From Bacillus sp. AFS073361 (GTDB taxonomy: Bacteria > Bacillota > Bacilli > Bacillales > Cytobacillaceae): DNA of 64,000 bases. The stretch is from the NCBI RefSeq assembly GCF_002567005.1, contig NZ_NUZU01000031.1, positions 4,523 to 68,522 of the forward strand, in the 5' to 3' direction. The position numbers and the translations under genes were made by a program. The notes below the pieces were generated by a model. It was given only the letters and a program-made list of their open reading frames with translations, did no database searches and was not told the DNA's origin. Of this stretch, positions 9,219 through 18,112 are shown piece after piece. The first letter of the stretch is position 1. Each line of letters opens with the position of its first letter.

Positions 9219-9812
9219 ATGAACGCTATGAATGTTAGGCTCGATCTGTTTGAAAAAATTATTCCATTTAATCATAAGTTAGCGCCATTATTTATTCGTG
9301 ACAGCTTACATTCGATTATTCCAGAAGGAACAGATCATATTTTCGTGATTGGAATAGGTTCAAATGTAATAAATGGTGACAGTCTTGGTCCATTTGTTGG
9401 TACCTTGCTTCATGATCTATATCCACAACACTTAACAGTAGTCGGGAATCTGCAGTCACCCCTAGATGGACAAACACTTGTCCCTAAGGTTTCACAGATT
9501 ACTCTGCCCCAAAATAGTTTTGTCATTGCCATCGATAGTGTTCTCGGTTCAGAAAGAATCGTGAATTCCATCGTGGTTCGTGACGGGTCCCTCCTGCCTG
9601 GGTCCGGATTAGGAAAAAGTCTTCCCCCGATTGGAGACTGCAGCATTATGGGAGTTGTGTTGGAAAATGACCCAACATTAGAATGCTCTCTACTATCAAC
9701 GAACCTTCATCTTATTTATACAATGGCCACAAATATTGCGAAAGGGATTTCCCTAGCTATAAGACAATACTATAAATATCCATCGTTCCATCCAATTTTG
9801 CAACAATGCTAA
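9219..9812 (+). CDS. yyaC: YyaC-like spore protein (DUF1256)
   Basis: About 197 residues, in the DUF1256/YyaC family, distantly related to the germination protease fold and linked to sporulation in Bacillus. Visible motifs are IGIGSNVINGDSLGPFVGTLL and VIAIDSVLGS, with the acidic residues of the fold. The ATG at 9219 has GGGGGAAA at good spacing; the 22 upstream in-frame codons look non-coding. Its exact role is not established. Confidence 0.8.
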   Translation: MNAMNVRLDLFEKIIPFNHKLAPLFIRDSLHSIIPEGTDHIFVIGIGSNVINGDSLGPFVGTLLHDLYPQHLTVVGNLQSPLDGQTLVPKVSQITLPQNSFVIAIDSVLGSERIVNSIVVRDGSLLPGSGLGKSLPPIGDCSIMGVVLENDPTLECSLLSTNLHLIYTMATNIAKGISLAIRQYYKYPSFHPILQQC

Positions 9813-9936
9813 GAAGCGAATGTTCGTTTTTTTGGACCATTTCATAATAACAGATATTTCAAATAATTAAAATATTAATGACTCAGGAGTGGCCCGGACT
9901 TTCACGTGTATTTGCACTAATTGACTCTATAACAAA

Positions 9937-9983
9937 GAAAAAGGACAGATGAAGCAGCGCCGCTGCTATAATCTGTCCTTTTC
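9937..9983. terminator. Strong hairpin terminator between convergent genes
   Basis: AGGACAGAT ... ATCTGTCCT with an inner GCAGCG/CGCTGC stem, A run to the left and T run to the right. It overlaps the last codons and stop of the SET-domain gene. Confidence 0.88.
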
Positions 9984-10373
9984 TCCATTTTCCGATTCAT
10001 CTTTATTGAACCAAAGCGGGTCATTATTGTCTTCTTCACCATTATAGTTGATTAGGATTTCATCCCCTGCTTTGATATCTTTGTATGCATAAAAGTCAAA
10101 CGTGTGATTTGGAAAATTAATTTCATATGTAGCATTCGGCTCATATGAATGGTTAAATAGCATTCCATACCCTAAGAGAAGTGCGGTGTGGTTGATTCCA
10201 TATTCAAACGCATAATCAGCAAGCAGCGTTTTCTCAATATGTACATGCTCCTCATTTGGATAAGGAATAACGGGTGCTTCATGAATCAGCTCCCCTTTTG
10301 CGATATCACGAGTTGCAAATACTCCTCTATTTAATTCCCCATCACTAAGTTTGGATGTCTTTACCTCAATCAT
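9966..10373 (-). CDS. SET-domain lysine methyltransferase-like protein
   Basis: About 135 residues forming a minimal SET domain: RGVFATRDIAKGELI at the N-terminus, the S-adenosylmethionine-binding LFNHSYEPNATYE (NHS motif) and DIKAGDEILINYNGE at the end. SET proteins methylate lysines; such small bacterial forms have no established target. The ATG at 10373 sits 7 nt after AGGTG and is preferred over the GTG at 10382. The acidic C-terminal tail encodes part of the terminator stem. Confidence 0.82.
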   Translation of the reverse strand: MIEVKTSKLSDGELNRGVFATRDIAKGELIHEAPVIPYPNEEHVHIEKTLLADYAFEYGINHTALLLGYGMLFNHSYEPNATYEINFPNHTFDFYAYKDIKAGDEILINYNGEEDNNDPLWFNKDESENGEKDRL

Positions 10374-10541
10374 GTTAATCACCTATTCAATCTTTCCAAT
10401 GAAGTTTTTACTCTTTATATAGCTTGCCATTAACTAAACAAGAAAGCAAATGTTTTTTGCTTCACCCCTTTTTTCAGGTTCTTTTTTGAAGAGGTAAATC
10501 ATAAAATAAGAATATACGTTCGCAACAAGAGGAGGGCACAA

Positions 10542-10934
10542 ATGGGGAATTTGATTACGGGTGAAATGTTGGTGAAGTATTACGAGTTGAATAAGCAGAA
10601 AAAAGAAATAGAAATGGAAATGAATACATTAAAGGATGCTTTTCAAAAATATTTTAATAATCTAGTGGGTACGGATCATAAAGGTGAAATTACCATTAGT
10701 GGCTATAAACTCCAACGGCAAATTCGTAAGACTGAAAAATATGATGAAGTTGAAACCATTAAAAGATTAGAAGAGTTACAGATGAACGAACTGATCCAGG
10801 TAGTGAAAAAGCCCTATGAGGTAAAAATTAAGGCAGCTCTAAATTTAGGCTTGTTAAATTCCAATCATTTAGAAGGATGTATTATTTCGACTACCTCCCC
10901 TGCTATTAGCGTGAAACCAATCACGCCTAGATAA
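10542..10934 (+). CDS. Hypothetical protein with N-terminal coiled coil
   Basis: 130 residues, family not recognised. Residues about 15-60 and 70-85 are charged, helical and likely coiled coil; the end is Ser/Pro-rich. No signal peptide or membrane segment. A strong AGGAGGG lies before the ATG and a clear terminator follows, so it is a real single gene. Confidence 0.7.
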   Translation: MGNLITGEMLVKYYELNKQKKEIEMEMNTLKDAFQKYFNNLVGTDHKGEITISGYKLQRQIRKTEKYDEVETIKRLEELQMNELIQVVKKPYEVKIKAALNLGLLNSNHLEGCIISTTSPAISVKPITPR

Positions 10935-10943
10935 CGATCTAAG

Positions 10944-10972
10944 GCCCCCGTATTTTTTGATGCGGGGGATTT
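10944..10972 (+). terminator. Rho-independent terminator
   Basis: GC-rich stem CCCCCG / CGGGGG extended by weaker pairs, T-rich loop and tail. Confidence 0.8.
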
Positions 10973-11042
10973 TCGTTTATAAAAATATTGACGAAATTGA
11001 AGAATTAGTTCAGATGCATTTTAATTATTAAATGTTTAATAG

Positions 11043-11369
11043 TTATAATCTTTTTAGTAGATAACAGGTGCCGTCTTCGGCAAAGAATAATGATTCGCCT
11101 TGATGAACGTTAAAATTAACATTCTTTTTGTCATAAATCAGTTTTGCCACTTTTTCAAATTTCCCTACTTCTTCTACTGTTGGATTAACAATAATATCTT
11201 GTTTTGCATTTGTTGTCACAAATCCTTTGGGGTTATATTTCCGTTGGGGTTTCAATTCTGTGCCCCACCTTCCATCGACGAGTACGGAAATGGCTGTAAA
11301 CTTTGTTTTTCGCGTTTGAATGGACCATAATTTCCGACAATTACAACGATGTATTTTGAATTTCATCAC
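11043..11369 (-). CDS. Hypothetical basic protein
   Basis: About 108 residues, basic, with HRCNCRKLW near the N-terminus (two Cys) and a C-terminal half rich in Val/Phe/Asn. No family recognised. AAGAAGG lies 7-9 nt before the start. The long frame and the ribosome site support it; function unknown. Confidence 0.55.
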   Translation of the reverse strand: MMKFKIHRCNCRKLWSIQTRKTKFTAISVLVDGRWGTELKPQRKYNPKGFVTTNAKQDIIVNPTVEEVGKFEKVAKLIYDKKNVNFNVHQGESLFFAEDGTCYLLKRL

Positions 11370-11544
11370 AAGTTACCTTCTTTCTGTAAATTCAAAATCG
11401 GATGATTGTAAAGTGTATTCGCTCGGAAACTAAATTATTTATCTGGGTCAGGTTATGAGTTTGGACTAATTGGAAATTTGAAATTAATCCAGTAAATGGT
11501 ACAATTACCAATGTTTATATTTTATAAAAAAGGGGTTATCACAC

Positions 11545-11973
11545 ATGTCAGTGGATGTTTATCTTAATTTTAATGGGAACTGTCGTGAGGCAGCAGAATT
11601 TTACGCGGAGGTATTTGGCTTAGAAAAGCCGCAAATTATGACGTTTGGGGAAACGCCGCAGAACCCAGATTATCCGCTTCCAGAAGAAGCAAAAGGTTTG
11701 GTCATGCATACAAGGCTTAATATTGATGGAAGTAACGTTATGTTTTCTGATGTTTTCCCTGGGATGCCGTTTGTAGCAGGTAATAACATAAGTCTAGCTA
11801 TTGTTAATAAAGATTTGGAAAAGATTAAGTCTTATTTTAACCAACTGAAAGAAGGCGGTACGGTAGTCATGGAGCTTCAAGAAACCTTCTGGAGCAAATG
11901 CTATGGTTCCCTAAAAGATAAGTTTGGTATTGAATGGCAATTTAATTATGATAATGGGGAAAGTGCTATGTAA
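11545..11973 (+). CDS. VOC family (PhnB-like) protein
   Basis: 142 residues of the glyoxalase/vicinal-oxygen-chelate fold, PhnB/YjdN subgroup: YLNFNGNCREAAEFYAEVFG at the start and KCYGSLKDKFGIEWQFNY at the end. Members are often annotated as 3-demethylubiquinone methyltransferase-like, but their reactions are mostly unknown. AAGGGG precedes the ATG. Confidence 0.82.
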   Translation: MSVDVYLNFNGNCREAAEFYAEVFGLEKPQIMTFGETPQNPDYPLPEEAKGLVMHTRLNIDGSNVMFSDVFPGMPFVAGNNISLAIVNKDLEKIKSYFNQLKEGGTVVMELQETFWSKCYGSLKDKFGIEWQFNYDNGESAM

Positions 11974-11991
11974 TTGGTTTATGAATGATAG

Positions 11992-12020
11992 AAGACCGGG
12001 CAATTTGCTCGGTCTTTTTT
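11992..12020 (+). terminator. Rho-independent terminator
   Basis: AAGACCGGG / CTCGGTCTT stem followed by seven Ts, 19 bp after the VOC gene. Confidence 0.88.
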
Positions 12021-12167
12021 TGATTTTCTTATTGGTGAGCATATAGTCCTTTATTGATTCCCTTGGGTGGGATATTTTTGGATCAACAGGCATCAAAGGG
12101 CTTCTATAGTTACTGTTGAACGAATTCCTCCGCATAATTCAACTGGCATCTAGGGTGATCCTTTAAT

Positions 12168-12683
12168 TTAAACCTCGATTTGATGACTTTCTTGTGATGG
12201 CACTTCCTCTTCTTCCCAACCTTTACATACATCAATCCATTTCTTTGCAAAAGAATATGTAAATAACTCTTCTTTCGTTAATTCAATCGCAGAATTTGTG
12301 CTTCCGCATGCTGGATATAGTGTTTCGAAGCGCTGCATGGAGATATCCAAGTACACGTCTAACTCTTTATTCAATCCAAACGGACACACACCACCAATGG
12401 CATGTCCGGTTTGTTCGAGGACTTCATCGGGAGAGAGCATGCGTGCTTTGTAACCGAACTGTTCCCGAAACTTCTTATTGTCGATTTTTGCATCCCCTGC
12501 GGCAACGATCAAAATAGCCTTATCTTCGCTCCCCCGAAAAGATAAAGTTTTAGCAATTCGGGCTGGAGCCACTCCAATTGTCTCAGCCGCTTGCTCTACA
12601 GTTGCGCTGGAGGTTTCAAATTCCATTACATCATTTTCACGATCCCATTGTTTAAAATGGGCCTTTACACTTTCCAATGACAT
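12168..12683 (-). CDS. YbaK/EbsC family aminoacyl-tRNA deacylase
   Basis: About 171 residues, close to B. subtilis YwhH. The YbaK fold hydrolyses mischarged tRNA (for example Cys- or Ala-tRNAPro). Visible family motifs: SSATVEQAAETIGV, RIAKTLSFRG, IVAAGDAKIDNKKFR and the GHAIGGVCPFGL loop, then YPACGSTNSAIELT. Start at the ATG 12683, with AAGGA 8 nt upstream; the ATG at 12692 is too close to that site. Substrate not readable from sequence. Confidence 0.87.
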   Translation of the reverse strand: MSLESVKAHFKQWDRENDVMEFETSSATVEQAAETIGVAPARIAKTLSFRGSEDKAILIVAAGDAKIDNKKFREQFGYKARMLSPDEVLEQTGHAIGGVCPFGLNKELDVYLDISMQRFETLYPACGSTNSAIELTKEELFTYSFAKKWIDVCKGWEEEEVPSQESHQIEV

Positions 12684-12692
12684 CTTATTCAT

Positions 12693-13006
12693 CCTTTCTA
12701 GGGTGGTAATATTATGAATAATAACACACTTTAAGGGGATAAAGCGAAAAGTTGACTTGTGTTGTACCTATTAAACATCTATTTGGTCCCGTGGGCTCCT
12801 TTTTTCGGAAATCATGGGAACAATTAACCTCTAATCGTTCCCTTCGCATGACAATTTCCGCTAATTGCCTGAGTTGTTATCACACACCTGCATTAGGGGA
12901 CATGTCATATGATATATAAGCCTTTGAATTTTTAATCACTTCTACCTTATCGGACAGTATTAAGGGTAGATGCTTTTTTCAAAAAAGGAACTTCAGGAGG
13001 GACATT
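12693..13006. other. Divergent intergenic region with leader hairpins
   Basis: No gene seen. GTCCCGTG and CATGGGAAC (about 12787-12831) can pair. TCTACCTTA / TAAGGGTAGA (12941-12970) is followed by TGCTTTTTT only 35 bp before the Mur-ligase start, a terminator-like shape that could act as an attenuator or end an upstream transcript. AGGAGGGAC at 12996-13004 is the ribosome site of the next gene. Confidence 0.5.
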
Positions 13007-14386
13007 TTGAAGACATTATTATTGGAAAACATTTTAACTGCCATGAACATTCAGCCTCATGAAAAGCAAAAAGGGATCTGGATTGAGACGGTCACTGATG
13101 ACAGATCTGAAATTGGGAGTCATACTTTATATTTTCGTTTTAACAATCGAGAGGTGCCGGTTGAAAGGATAAAGAAATACAAAAATGTATTTATCGTTAC
13201 AGATACCCCATTTTCTCACATGGAAAGTTTACATCCTAATCAAATCATTATGGTAAAGAATCTCAAAGATAGTTTCTTTAAATTCACCTCGTATTACAGG
13301 CACCTGTTTAACATTCCTGTAGTGGCCATTACAGGTACATGTGGAAAGTCTACGACGAAGGAAATGTTAAAACACATTTTAGAAAATACTCATAATGTGC
13401 AGTCAACCATTTCTAGCAAAAATGCCGATTATTACAACCTTTCATATTTATTGGGAATTGAGGAAGATACGGATGTGGCAGTGTTTGAAACAGCCGTATC
13501 TAAAAAAGGGGATATGACGGCGTCCTGTAAGTATTTTTACCCGACAATGGGGATTTTGACGATGATAGATGTGGATCATACAGATCAAATTCGTTCATTT
13601 GATGATTATCTAGCAGAAAAAGCAAAGATCATGCAAGGGATGAACAATGAGGGAATTCTCATTCTAAACTCGGACGACCCCTATCTCTCCTCGATCGATA
13701 CCTCTAAATTTAAGGGAGAGATTATCACATTCGGAAAAAACAAGAATGCTTTTTTTAGGATTAAGAGATATCAATATACGTCATCAGGTATGACTTTTTG
13801 GATGGAATATATGCAAAATGAATACAGAGGATATATACCGGGTCTTGGGGAGCATAGTGTATATAATTCAGTCGCTTCAGTAGCAGCCGCTGCCATGTTA
13901 GGTGTCGATATTCACTATGCGTTAAAAAGATTAGCTTCTTATCCACACATGAGATCCCATTTTCAAGTAATGGATGGTCGAAATCAAACCATATTGGTGG
14001 ATGATACGTGGAAGTCAAATCCAGCTTCTTTAAGAACAGGCTTAGAGACATTAAGCAAGATTGCATTGCCATCCCAAAGAAAAATTGCTGTTCTGGGAAG
14101 AATGGCGGCACTTGGAAAATATGCCGATGAAGAATACGAAAAGGCAGGACATTTAATCGCTTCTTCGGGGGTAGATATTCTCATCACCAAAGGGTTTATT
14201 GCAAAAGATTTTCAAAAGCCTGCTATAGAGGCAGGAGTAAAGCCGCAGCATGTTTATCATTTTTCAGATCCAGATGAGATGAAAAGATTTTTTGATTCAT
14301 TTTTACGTCCAAATGACATTGTATATTTCAAAACGGGCGGGAATGACTCAGACTTTTATGATGTCATCGACTATTTAAAGCGATAA
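13007..14386 (+). CDS. Mur ligase family protein (MurF-like, divergent)
   Basis: 459 residues with the three-domain Mur ligase layout: N-terminal substrate domain (1-105), central ATPase with P-loop AITGTCGKSTTKEML (about 108-122), and C-terminal domain with DDTWKSNPASL. Members join an amino acid or amine to a carboxylate via an acyl-phosphate. It differs from housekeeping MurF at key spots: GTCGKST instead of GSNGKTT, SSKNADYYN where MurF has NFNNHIG, and DVDHTDQIRS instead of IGESHLQDLGS. It is therefore probably not the UDP-MurNAc-pentapeptide enzyme. TTG start (GACATTTTG) behind AGGAGG. It faces two ATP-grasp ligase genes. Confidence 0.82.
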   Translation: MKTLLLENILTAMNIQPHEKQKGIWIETVTDDRSEIGSHTLYFRFNNREVPVERIKKYKNVFIVTDTPFSHMESLHPNQIIMVKNLKDSFFKFTSYYRHLFNIPVVAITGTCGKSTTKEMLKHILENTHNVQSTISSKNADYYNLSYLLGIEEDTDVAVFETAVSKKGDMTASCKYFYPTMGILTMIDVDHTDQIRSFDDYLAEKAKIMQGMNNEGILILNSDDPYLSSIDTSKFKGEIITFGKNKNAFFRIKRYQYTSSGMTFWMEYMQNEYRGYIPGLGEHSVYNSVASVAAAAMLGVDIHYALKRLASYPHMRSHFQVMDGRNQTILVDDTWKSNPASLRTGLETLSKIALPSQRKIAVLGRMAALGKYADEEYEKAGHLIASSGVDILITKGFIAKDFQKPAIEAGVKPQHVYHFSDPDEMKRFFDSFLRPNDIVYFKTGGNDSDFYDVIDYLKR

Positions 14387-14407
14387 ATAATAGAAAATTC
14401 ACATATT

Positions 14408-14487
14408 AAAAGGCAGCTATCCTTTCTGAATAACAACCCAATTGTTCACAATTGGAGTTGAGATTCATGATCGGTACGCTGCCTTTT
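14408..14487. terminator. Long nested hairpin, bidirectional terminator between ligase genes
   Basis: Outer stem AAAAGGCAGC (14408-14417) / GCTGCCTTTT (14478-14487), inner stem TGAAT..CAAC / GTTG..ATTCA and apical CCAATTG-TTCA-CAATTGG (14438-14455). The symmetric arrangement with A and T flanks suits termination from both sides of the convergent pair. Confidence 0.75.
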
Positions 14488-14525
14488 GTTGTATCATGTA
14501 TTCGTGTTATATGTTTGTTTGCCAT

Positions 14526-15569
14526 TTAATCTTTATTTTTATCCGCTAAATATTTTGCATACAAAATTGTATTTTTCGCTACATCTAATTCAAGACTATA
14601 TATATTTGGCGGACCTGGTCTCCAGTTCACTTCAAAAAGCCATAATTTTTGGCTCGCATCAATTCCGACGTCTATTCCTAATTCATCTAATTCATTGTCA
14701 TATAAAGAGTCAAAATGATTTGAAAAACTGATTGCAAACTGTTCAAGATATCTTTTAATATCAAACCAGGAGTCACCAAACTCTGTTTTTAAAAAAATAT
14801 CCAAATATGTGCTATAGCCACCACTCGCCATATTAGAAGTTATCGTCCCTAAACGCCCAATCCTTGGATAAATAGAAGTTATTACCCATTTTCCTTCTCC
14901 ATTTTTTTGGACATGTAACCGGAAATCAAAAACATGACCAGAATTTGTTTGACTGGTAATAAACTGTTGAATAATGTAATCTTGTTCTTGCACTTTATGA
15001 GATAACCAATCTAGCATTCCTTTTTCATTAATAACTGATTCTACCCCTGCATCATTTATTTTGTAATGGTTTGAACTATCTTTTTCTATAAAAACAACAC
15101 CTCCACCTTGATGGCCAGATAATGGTTTGATAATTACTTTTTGATAACGATTGATCATGTCAAAAAAAATTTTCACGTTAGTTATTTCGTAGTATGGGAT
15201 AAGGTAATGTTTAAATTTATTTGCTTTTTTAATTCTGTTGTATACCGATAATTTGTCCCCAATCGAATGACTAGTAAACGGAATCCTATCATACAAATAA
15301 TCAAAGATGTGTTGCGTTTTCTCACTCGAAAGATAGCTTGCATTATATATGACATCTGGGAAAGGAAATTCTCTTTCAATCCAACGGCCATTTTCATAGG
15401 ATTTCCCCAAAATTGTTTGCTGTTTAATATTCACCTTCCCTGGGGTAAAGTAAAAAAAGGTTACACCTTCTGCTTTAGCTACAGCGGCATAAGCATAAGC
15501 TTTCTTTACCTTACTTGGATCTCGACGATGATGAAGCATGCCAATTAGCGTCATTATACTTCTTTTCAC
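14526..15569 (-). CDS. YheC/YheD family ATP-grasp protein
   Basis: 347 residues. The N-terminal part has MTLIGMLHHRRDP and the YheC/YheD-type KVNIKQQTI; the C-terminal half is an ATP-grasp fold with KVIIKPLSGHQGGGVVFI (glycine-rich lid), EQDYIIQQFI and the metal-binding IDVGID ... LWLFEVNWRPGPP. ATP-grasp enzymes form amide or ester bonds through acyl-phosphates. YheC and YheD of B. subtilis are spore-coat-linked; no reaction is established. A GTG at 15569 and an ATG at 15554 are both possible starts. Same strand as the next ATP-grasp gene, 90 bp apart. Confidence 0.85.
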   Translation of the reverse strand: MKRSIMTLIGMLHHRRDPSKVKKAYAYAAVAKAEGVTFFYFTPGKVNIKQQTILGKSYENGRWIEREFPFPDVIYNASYLSSEKTQHIFDYLYDRIPFTSHSIGDKLSVYNRIKKANKFKHYLIPYYEITNVKIFFDMINRYQKVIIKPLSGHQGGGVVFIEKDSSNHYKINDAGVESVINEKGMLDWLSHKVQEQDYIIQQFITSQTNSGHVFDFRLHVQKNGEGKWVITSIYPRIGRLGTITSNMASGGYSTYLDIFLKTEFGDSWFDIKRYLEQFAISFSNHFDSLYDNELDELGIDVGIDASQKLWLFEVNWRPGPPNIYSLELDVAKNTILYAKYLADKNKD

Positions 15570-15659
15570 CTCTCCAAAATCATTTTTCTCATTAAAAGAC
15601 TAGCAATTTATGTTTAATCATTAAACAATCACGATGATCATTATTGTCACTCAGGAATT

Positions 15660-16877
15660 TTAAATGGGGTCAATGTAGAAATGTATATTGTCTGCTGCTC
15701 GGATGGCATTTCTTTTCGCTTCTAATTTATTATAGGAGGATGCTAAAATGTATCCACAACGATCTCCCATTGATAAAGGCGGACGTACGATCTGTCCTTG
15801 TCGAGGTTTAATATATACCTCTTCTATACCCGGATATTGAGAGCTGATTTCTTTCCCGGTTACTTTCTGTAATATGCCTCTAGAATCTACGGTTAAATAA
15901 TGTGCATAAACATACTTCCTGTGTTTTTTCGTAAGGCGAGGCTCCTTTCCTAACATTAGTTGGATGGTTTCTTCTACTAAATTAATTCCATAGCCTATTT
16001 CGATGATTCGATTCATCGCACCGCCTGAGATTCTCGGATTAATTTCAATTAATTTCCACACTCCATTTACAAGACGCATTTCAAGGTGGCAGGTACCATT
16101 TCTCATATCAAACGGCTTTAAGATGGAAGTTATTGTGTCCAGGACACTATCGTACATTCTTTGATTGACATGTGGAAGTAGGCTATATCCAGTTACGATA
16201 AATCGATGTAAAAAAGTAATTTGTTGTTCGATGATCGCGACAATATGAACTTTTCCATTGTGTACTAAAACTTCAATTAAAAATTGTGGTCCTTCTAAAT
16301 ACTCTTCCAGTAAAATCTGTTTATTTTTTTTCTTTAATGCTTGTATTGCGAGCTTTAACTGTTTCTCGTCTTTTACCAACATCACATCTTTTGAACCGGC
16401 AGAAGTGGGGGATTTTACAATAAGAGGTAAATAGTTTTTAGCAATATCAACAAAGTACTCTAAGGAATAATCATTTGAATTATAAAGTTCATAATAGGGA
16501 GAATTGGGGTGTCCTTTCAGAAGCTCACGAGTTAAAACTTTATTCTCCATTTTTAAAATGGCATCGGTAGAAACGACCGTTGAACAAAATTCTTCTGACA
16601 GGGTTGCTGCTAAATGGACATAAGAATGTACAAAACTCATAATGGCTTTTATTTGTTTATCTTGTTGATGTAGATTGTGGATTTTTTTTCTTATTTCATC
16701 AAGATTGGATAATTCCACTAAAATCATTTGATGGACCTCTGGAAATTCCGTTCTTTGCTGCATGTACTTTTGTCTATTGGTGAATAACACCGTAAAATAG
16801 CCGAGTCGCTCCGCAGCTTTTATGGCTTCTCTACTAGATCCAGATTTATTCGTTTCAATAAATACAATAGTTCGCAT
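15660..16877 (-). CDS. ATP-grasp ligase (amino-acid ligase / carbamoyl-phosphate-synthase-like)
   Basis: About 405 residues. An N-terminal Rossmann-like part (RTIVFIETNKSGSSREAIKAAERLGY) is followed by ATP-grasp: PLIVKSPTSAGSKDVMLV, ILLEEYLEGPQFLIEVLVHNGK, and the metal site CHLEMRLVNGVWKLIEINPRISGG. The EINPR(I/L)SGG motif and layout are those of L-amino-acid ligases (BacD/YwfE type) and related enzymes. ATG 16877 has ATAGGATG upstream and is preferred over 16889. Likely co-transcribed with the YheC/YheD-type gene downstream. Substrates unknown. Confidence 0.84.
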   Translation of the reverse strand: MRTIVFIETNKSGSSREAIKAAERLGYFTVLFTNRQKYMQQRTEFPEVHQMILVELSNLDEIRKKIHNLHQQDKQIKAIMSFVHSYVHLAATLSEEFCSTVVSTDAILKMENKVLTRELLKGHPNSPYYELYNSNDYSLEYFVDIAKNYLPLIVKSPTSAGSKDVMLVKDEKQLKLAIQALKKKNKQILLEEYLEGPQFLIEVLVHNGKVHIVAIIEQQITFLHRFIVTGYSLLPHVNQRMYDSVLDTITSILKPFDMRNGTCHLEMRLVNGVWKLIEINPRISGGAMNRIIEIGYGINLVEETIQLMLGKEPRLTKKHRKYVYAHYLTVDSRGILQKVTGKEISSQYPGIEEVYIKPRQGQIVRPPLSMGDRCGYILASSYNKLEAKRNAIRAADNIHFYIDPI

Positions 16878-17033
16878 AAGCTTTGTCATCCTATCTTTAA
16901 AGGTTTTTTAGTGAAGGATGTATCTTTACCAGTTTTATTCTCCATTATCTGATAAGTACATTTTATTATATTGTCATAGGACAAGACTGGTCTGGACAAT
17001 CGTCATTATTCTTATGACATTTCAATAAAAAAA

Positions 17034-17081
17034 CAAAAAAAGATGTCACATATTTTATAGGCGTAATATGTGACATCTTTA
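17034..17081. terminator. Strong terminator after yeeI (minus strand)
   Basis: AAAGATGTCACATATT / AATATGTGACATCTTT, a near-perfect 16-bp stem, followed on the minus strand by a long T-rich run. Confidence 0.9.
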
Positions 17082-17132
17082 TATTTTATTTGAACACTAG
17101 ATCTTGATAATTGTACAGGTCTGCTTTAATGC

Positions 17133-17852
17133 TTATTCACCTAAGTCAACATTGTGATACACTTGTTGAACGTCTTCTAGGTCCTCTAATACATCAATCA
17201 TTTTCTCGAATTTAGCTTGTGCGTCTTCAGGGAGTGTTACTTCATTTTGCGCAAGCATTGTTAGTTCTGCAACGGTAAAGTCAGTAATTCCTGCATTTTT
17301 AAAGGCTTCTTGAACCGCATGGAACTGTTCTGGATCAGCGTAGACAATCACAGAATCCTCTTCTTCAATAATGTCTCGTACATCGACATCCGCTTCCATT
17401 AGTAATTCAAGCACATCTTCCTCGTTTTTACCTTCCACACCGATAACCGCCGTTGCATCGAACATATAAGCTACAGAGCCGCTTACGCCCATGTTCCCGC
17501 CGTTCTTACCAAATGCCGCACGTACATCTGATGCGGTACGATTTACGTTATTTGTTAGAGCATCAACGATAACCATTGATCCATTTGGTCCGAATCCTTC
17601 ATAACGAAGTTCAGAGTAGCTTTCCTCTGATCCGCCTTTTGCTTTTTCAATCGCACGGTCAATAATGTGTCTTGGTACATTATATGTTTTTGCACGCTCG
17701 AGCACGAATTTTAAAGCCTGATTGGATTCAGGATTAGGTTCGCCTCGTCTTGCTGCAACATAAATTTCCACTCCAAATTTAGCGTAAATACGGCTAGTAT
17801 TTGCATCTTTTGAAGCTTTCTTTTCTTTAATATTGTTCCACTTACGTCCCAT
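17133..17852 (-). CDS. yeeI: YebC/TACO1 family protein (YeeI)
   Basis: 239 residues starting [27 protein letters not shown], nearly the same as B. subtilis YeeI. The three-domain YebC fold is seen throughout ([39 protein letters not shown]). The family was long called transcription regulators; recent work on mitochondrial TACO1 and bacterial YebC2 supports a ribosome role in relieving stalls at proline-rich stretches. AAAGAGAGTG lies before the ATG at 17852; the upstream in-frame extension lacks family similarity. Confidence 0.93.
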   Translation of the reverse strand: MGRKWNNIKEKKASKDANTSRIYAKFGVEIYVAARRGEPNPESNQALKFVLERAKTYNVPRHIIDRAIEKAKGGSEESYSELRYEGFGPNGSMVIVDALTNNVNRTASDVRAAFGKNGGNMGVSGSVAYMFDATAVIGVEGKNEEDVLELLMEADVDVRDIIEEEDSVIVYADPEQFHAVQEAFKNAGITDFTVAELTMLAQNEVTLPEDAQAKFEKMIDVLEDLEDVQQVYHNVDLGE

Positions 17853-18065
17853 TCTGAACACTCTCTTTCCACTTTTGAATCTACACAAAATTAGTATTAT
17901 GGACTAAGCTGTATCAACAGCAAAGTACAAAATAATAATTAGGAGTTCATAATTTATTGATGTTTCTATCATTGACAAATAATATTATACCTTAATTGCA
18001 TCATTTGTTAAGAGTCTATTAAGCAAAATAGTGTAAGAAGTTGATTTGAGTCCCATTTTAACGCC

Positions 18066-18100
18066 AAAAAGAGGTCGAACCGTCACGTCCGACCTCTCCA
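18066..18100 (-). terminator. Terminator of ilvA
   Basis: Stem GAGGTCGG / (C)CGACCTC followed on the minus strand by TTTTTGG, just after the ilvA stop. Confidence 0.88.
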
Positions 18101-18112
18101 AAAAGTATGGAA

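Noticed and set aside
11911..12135. 74-codon minus-strand frame between the VOC and YbaK genes
   Set aside because: Crosses the VOC gene's terminator in antisense; composition is not gene-like.
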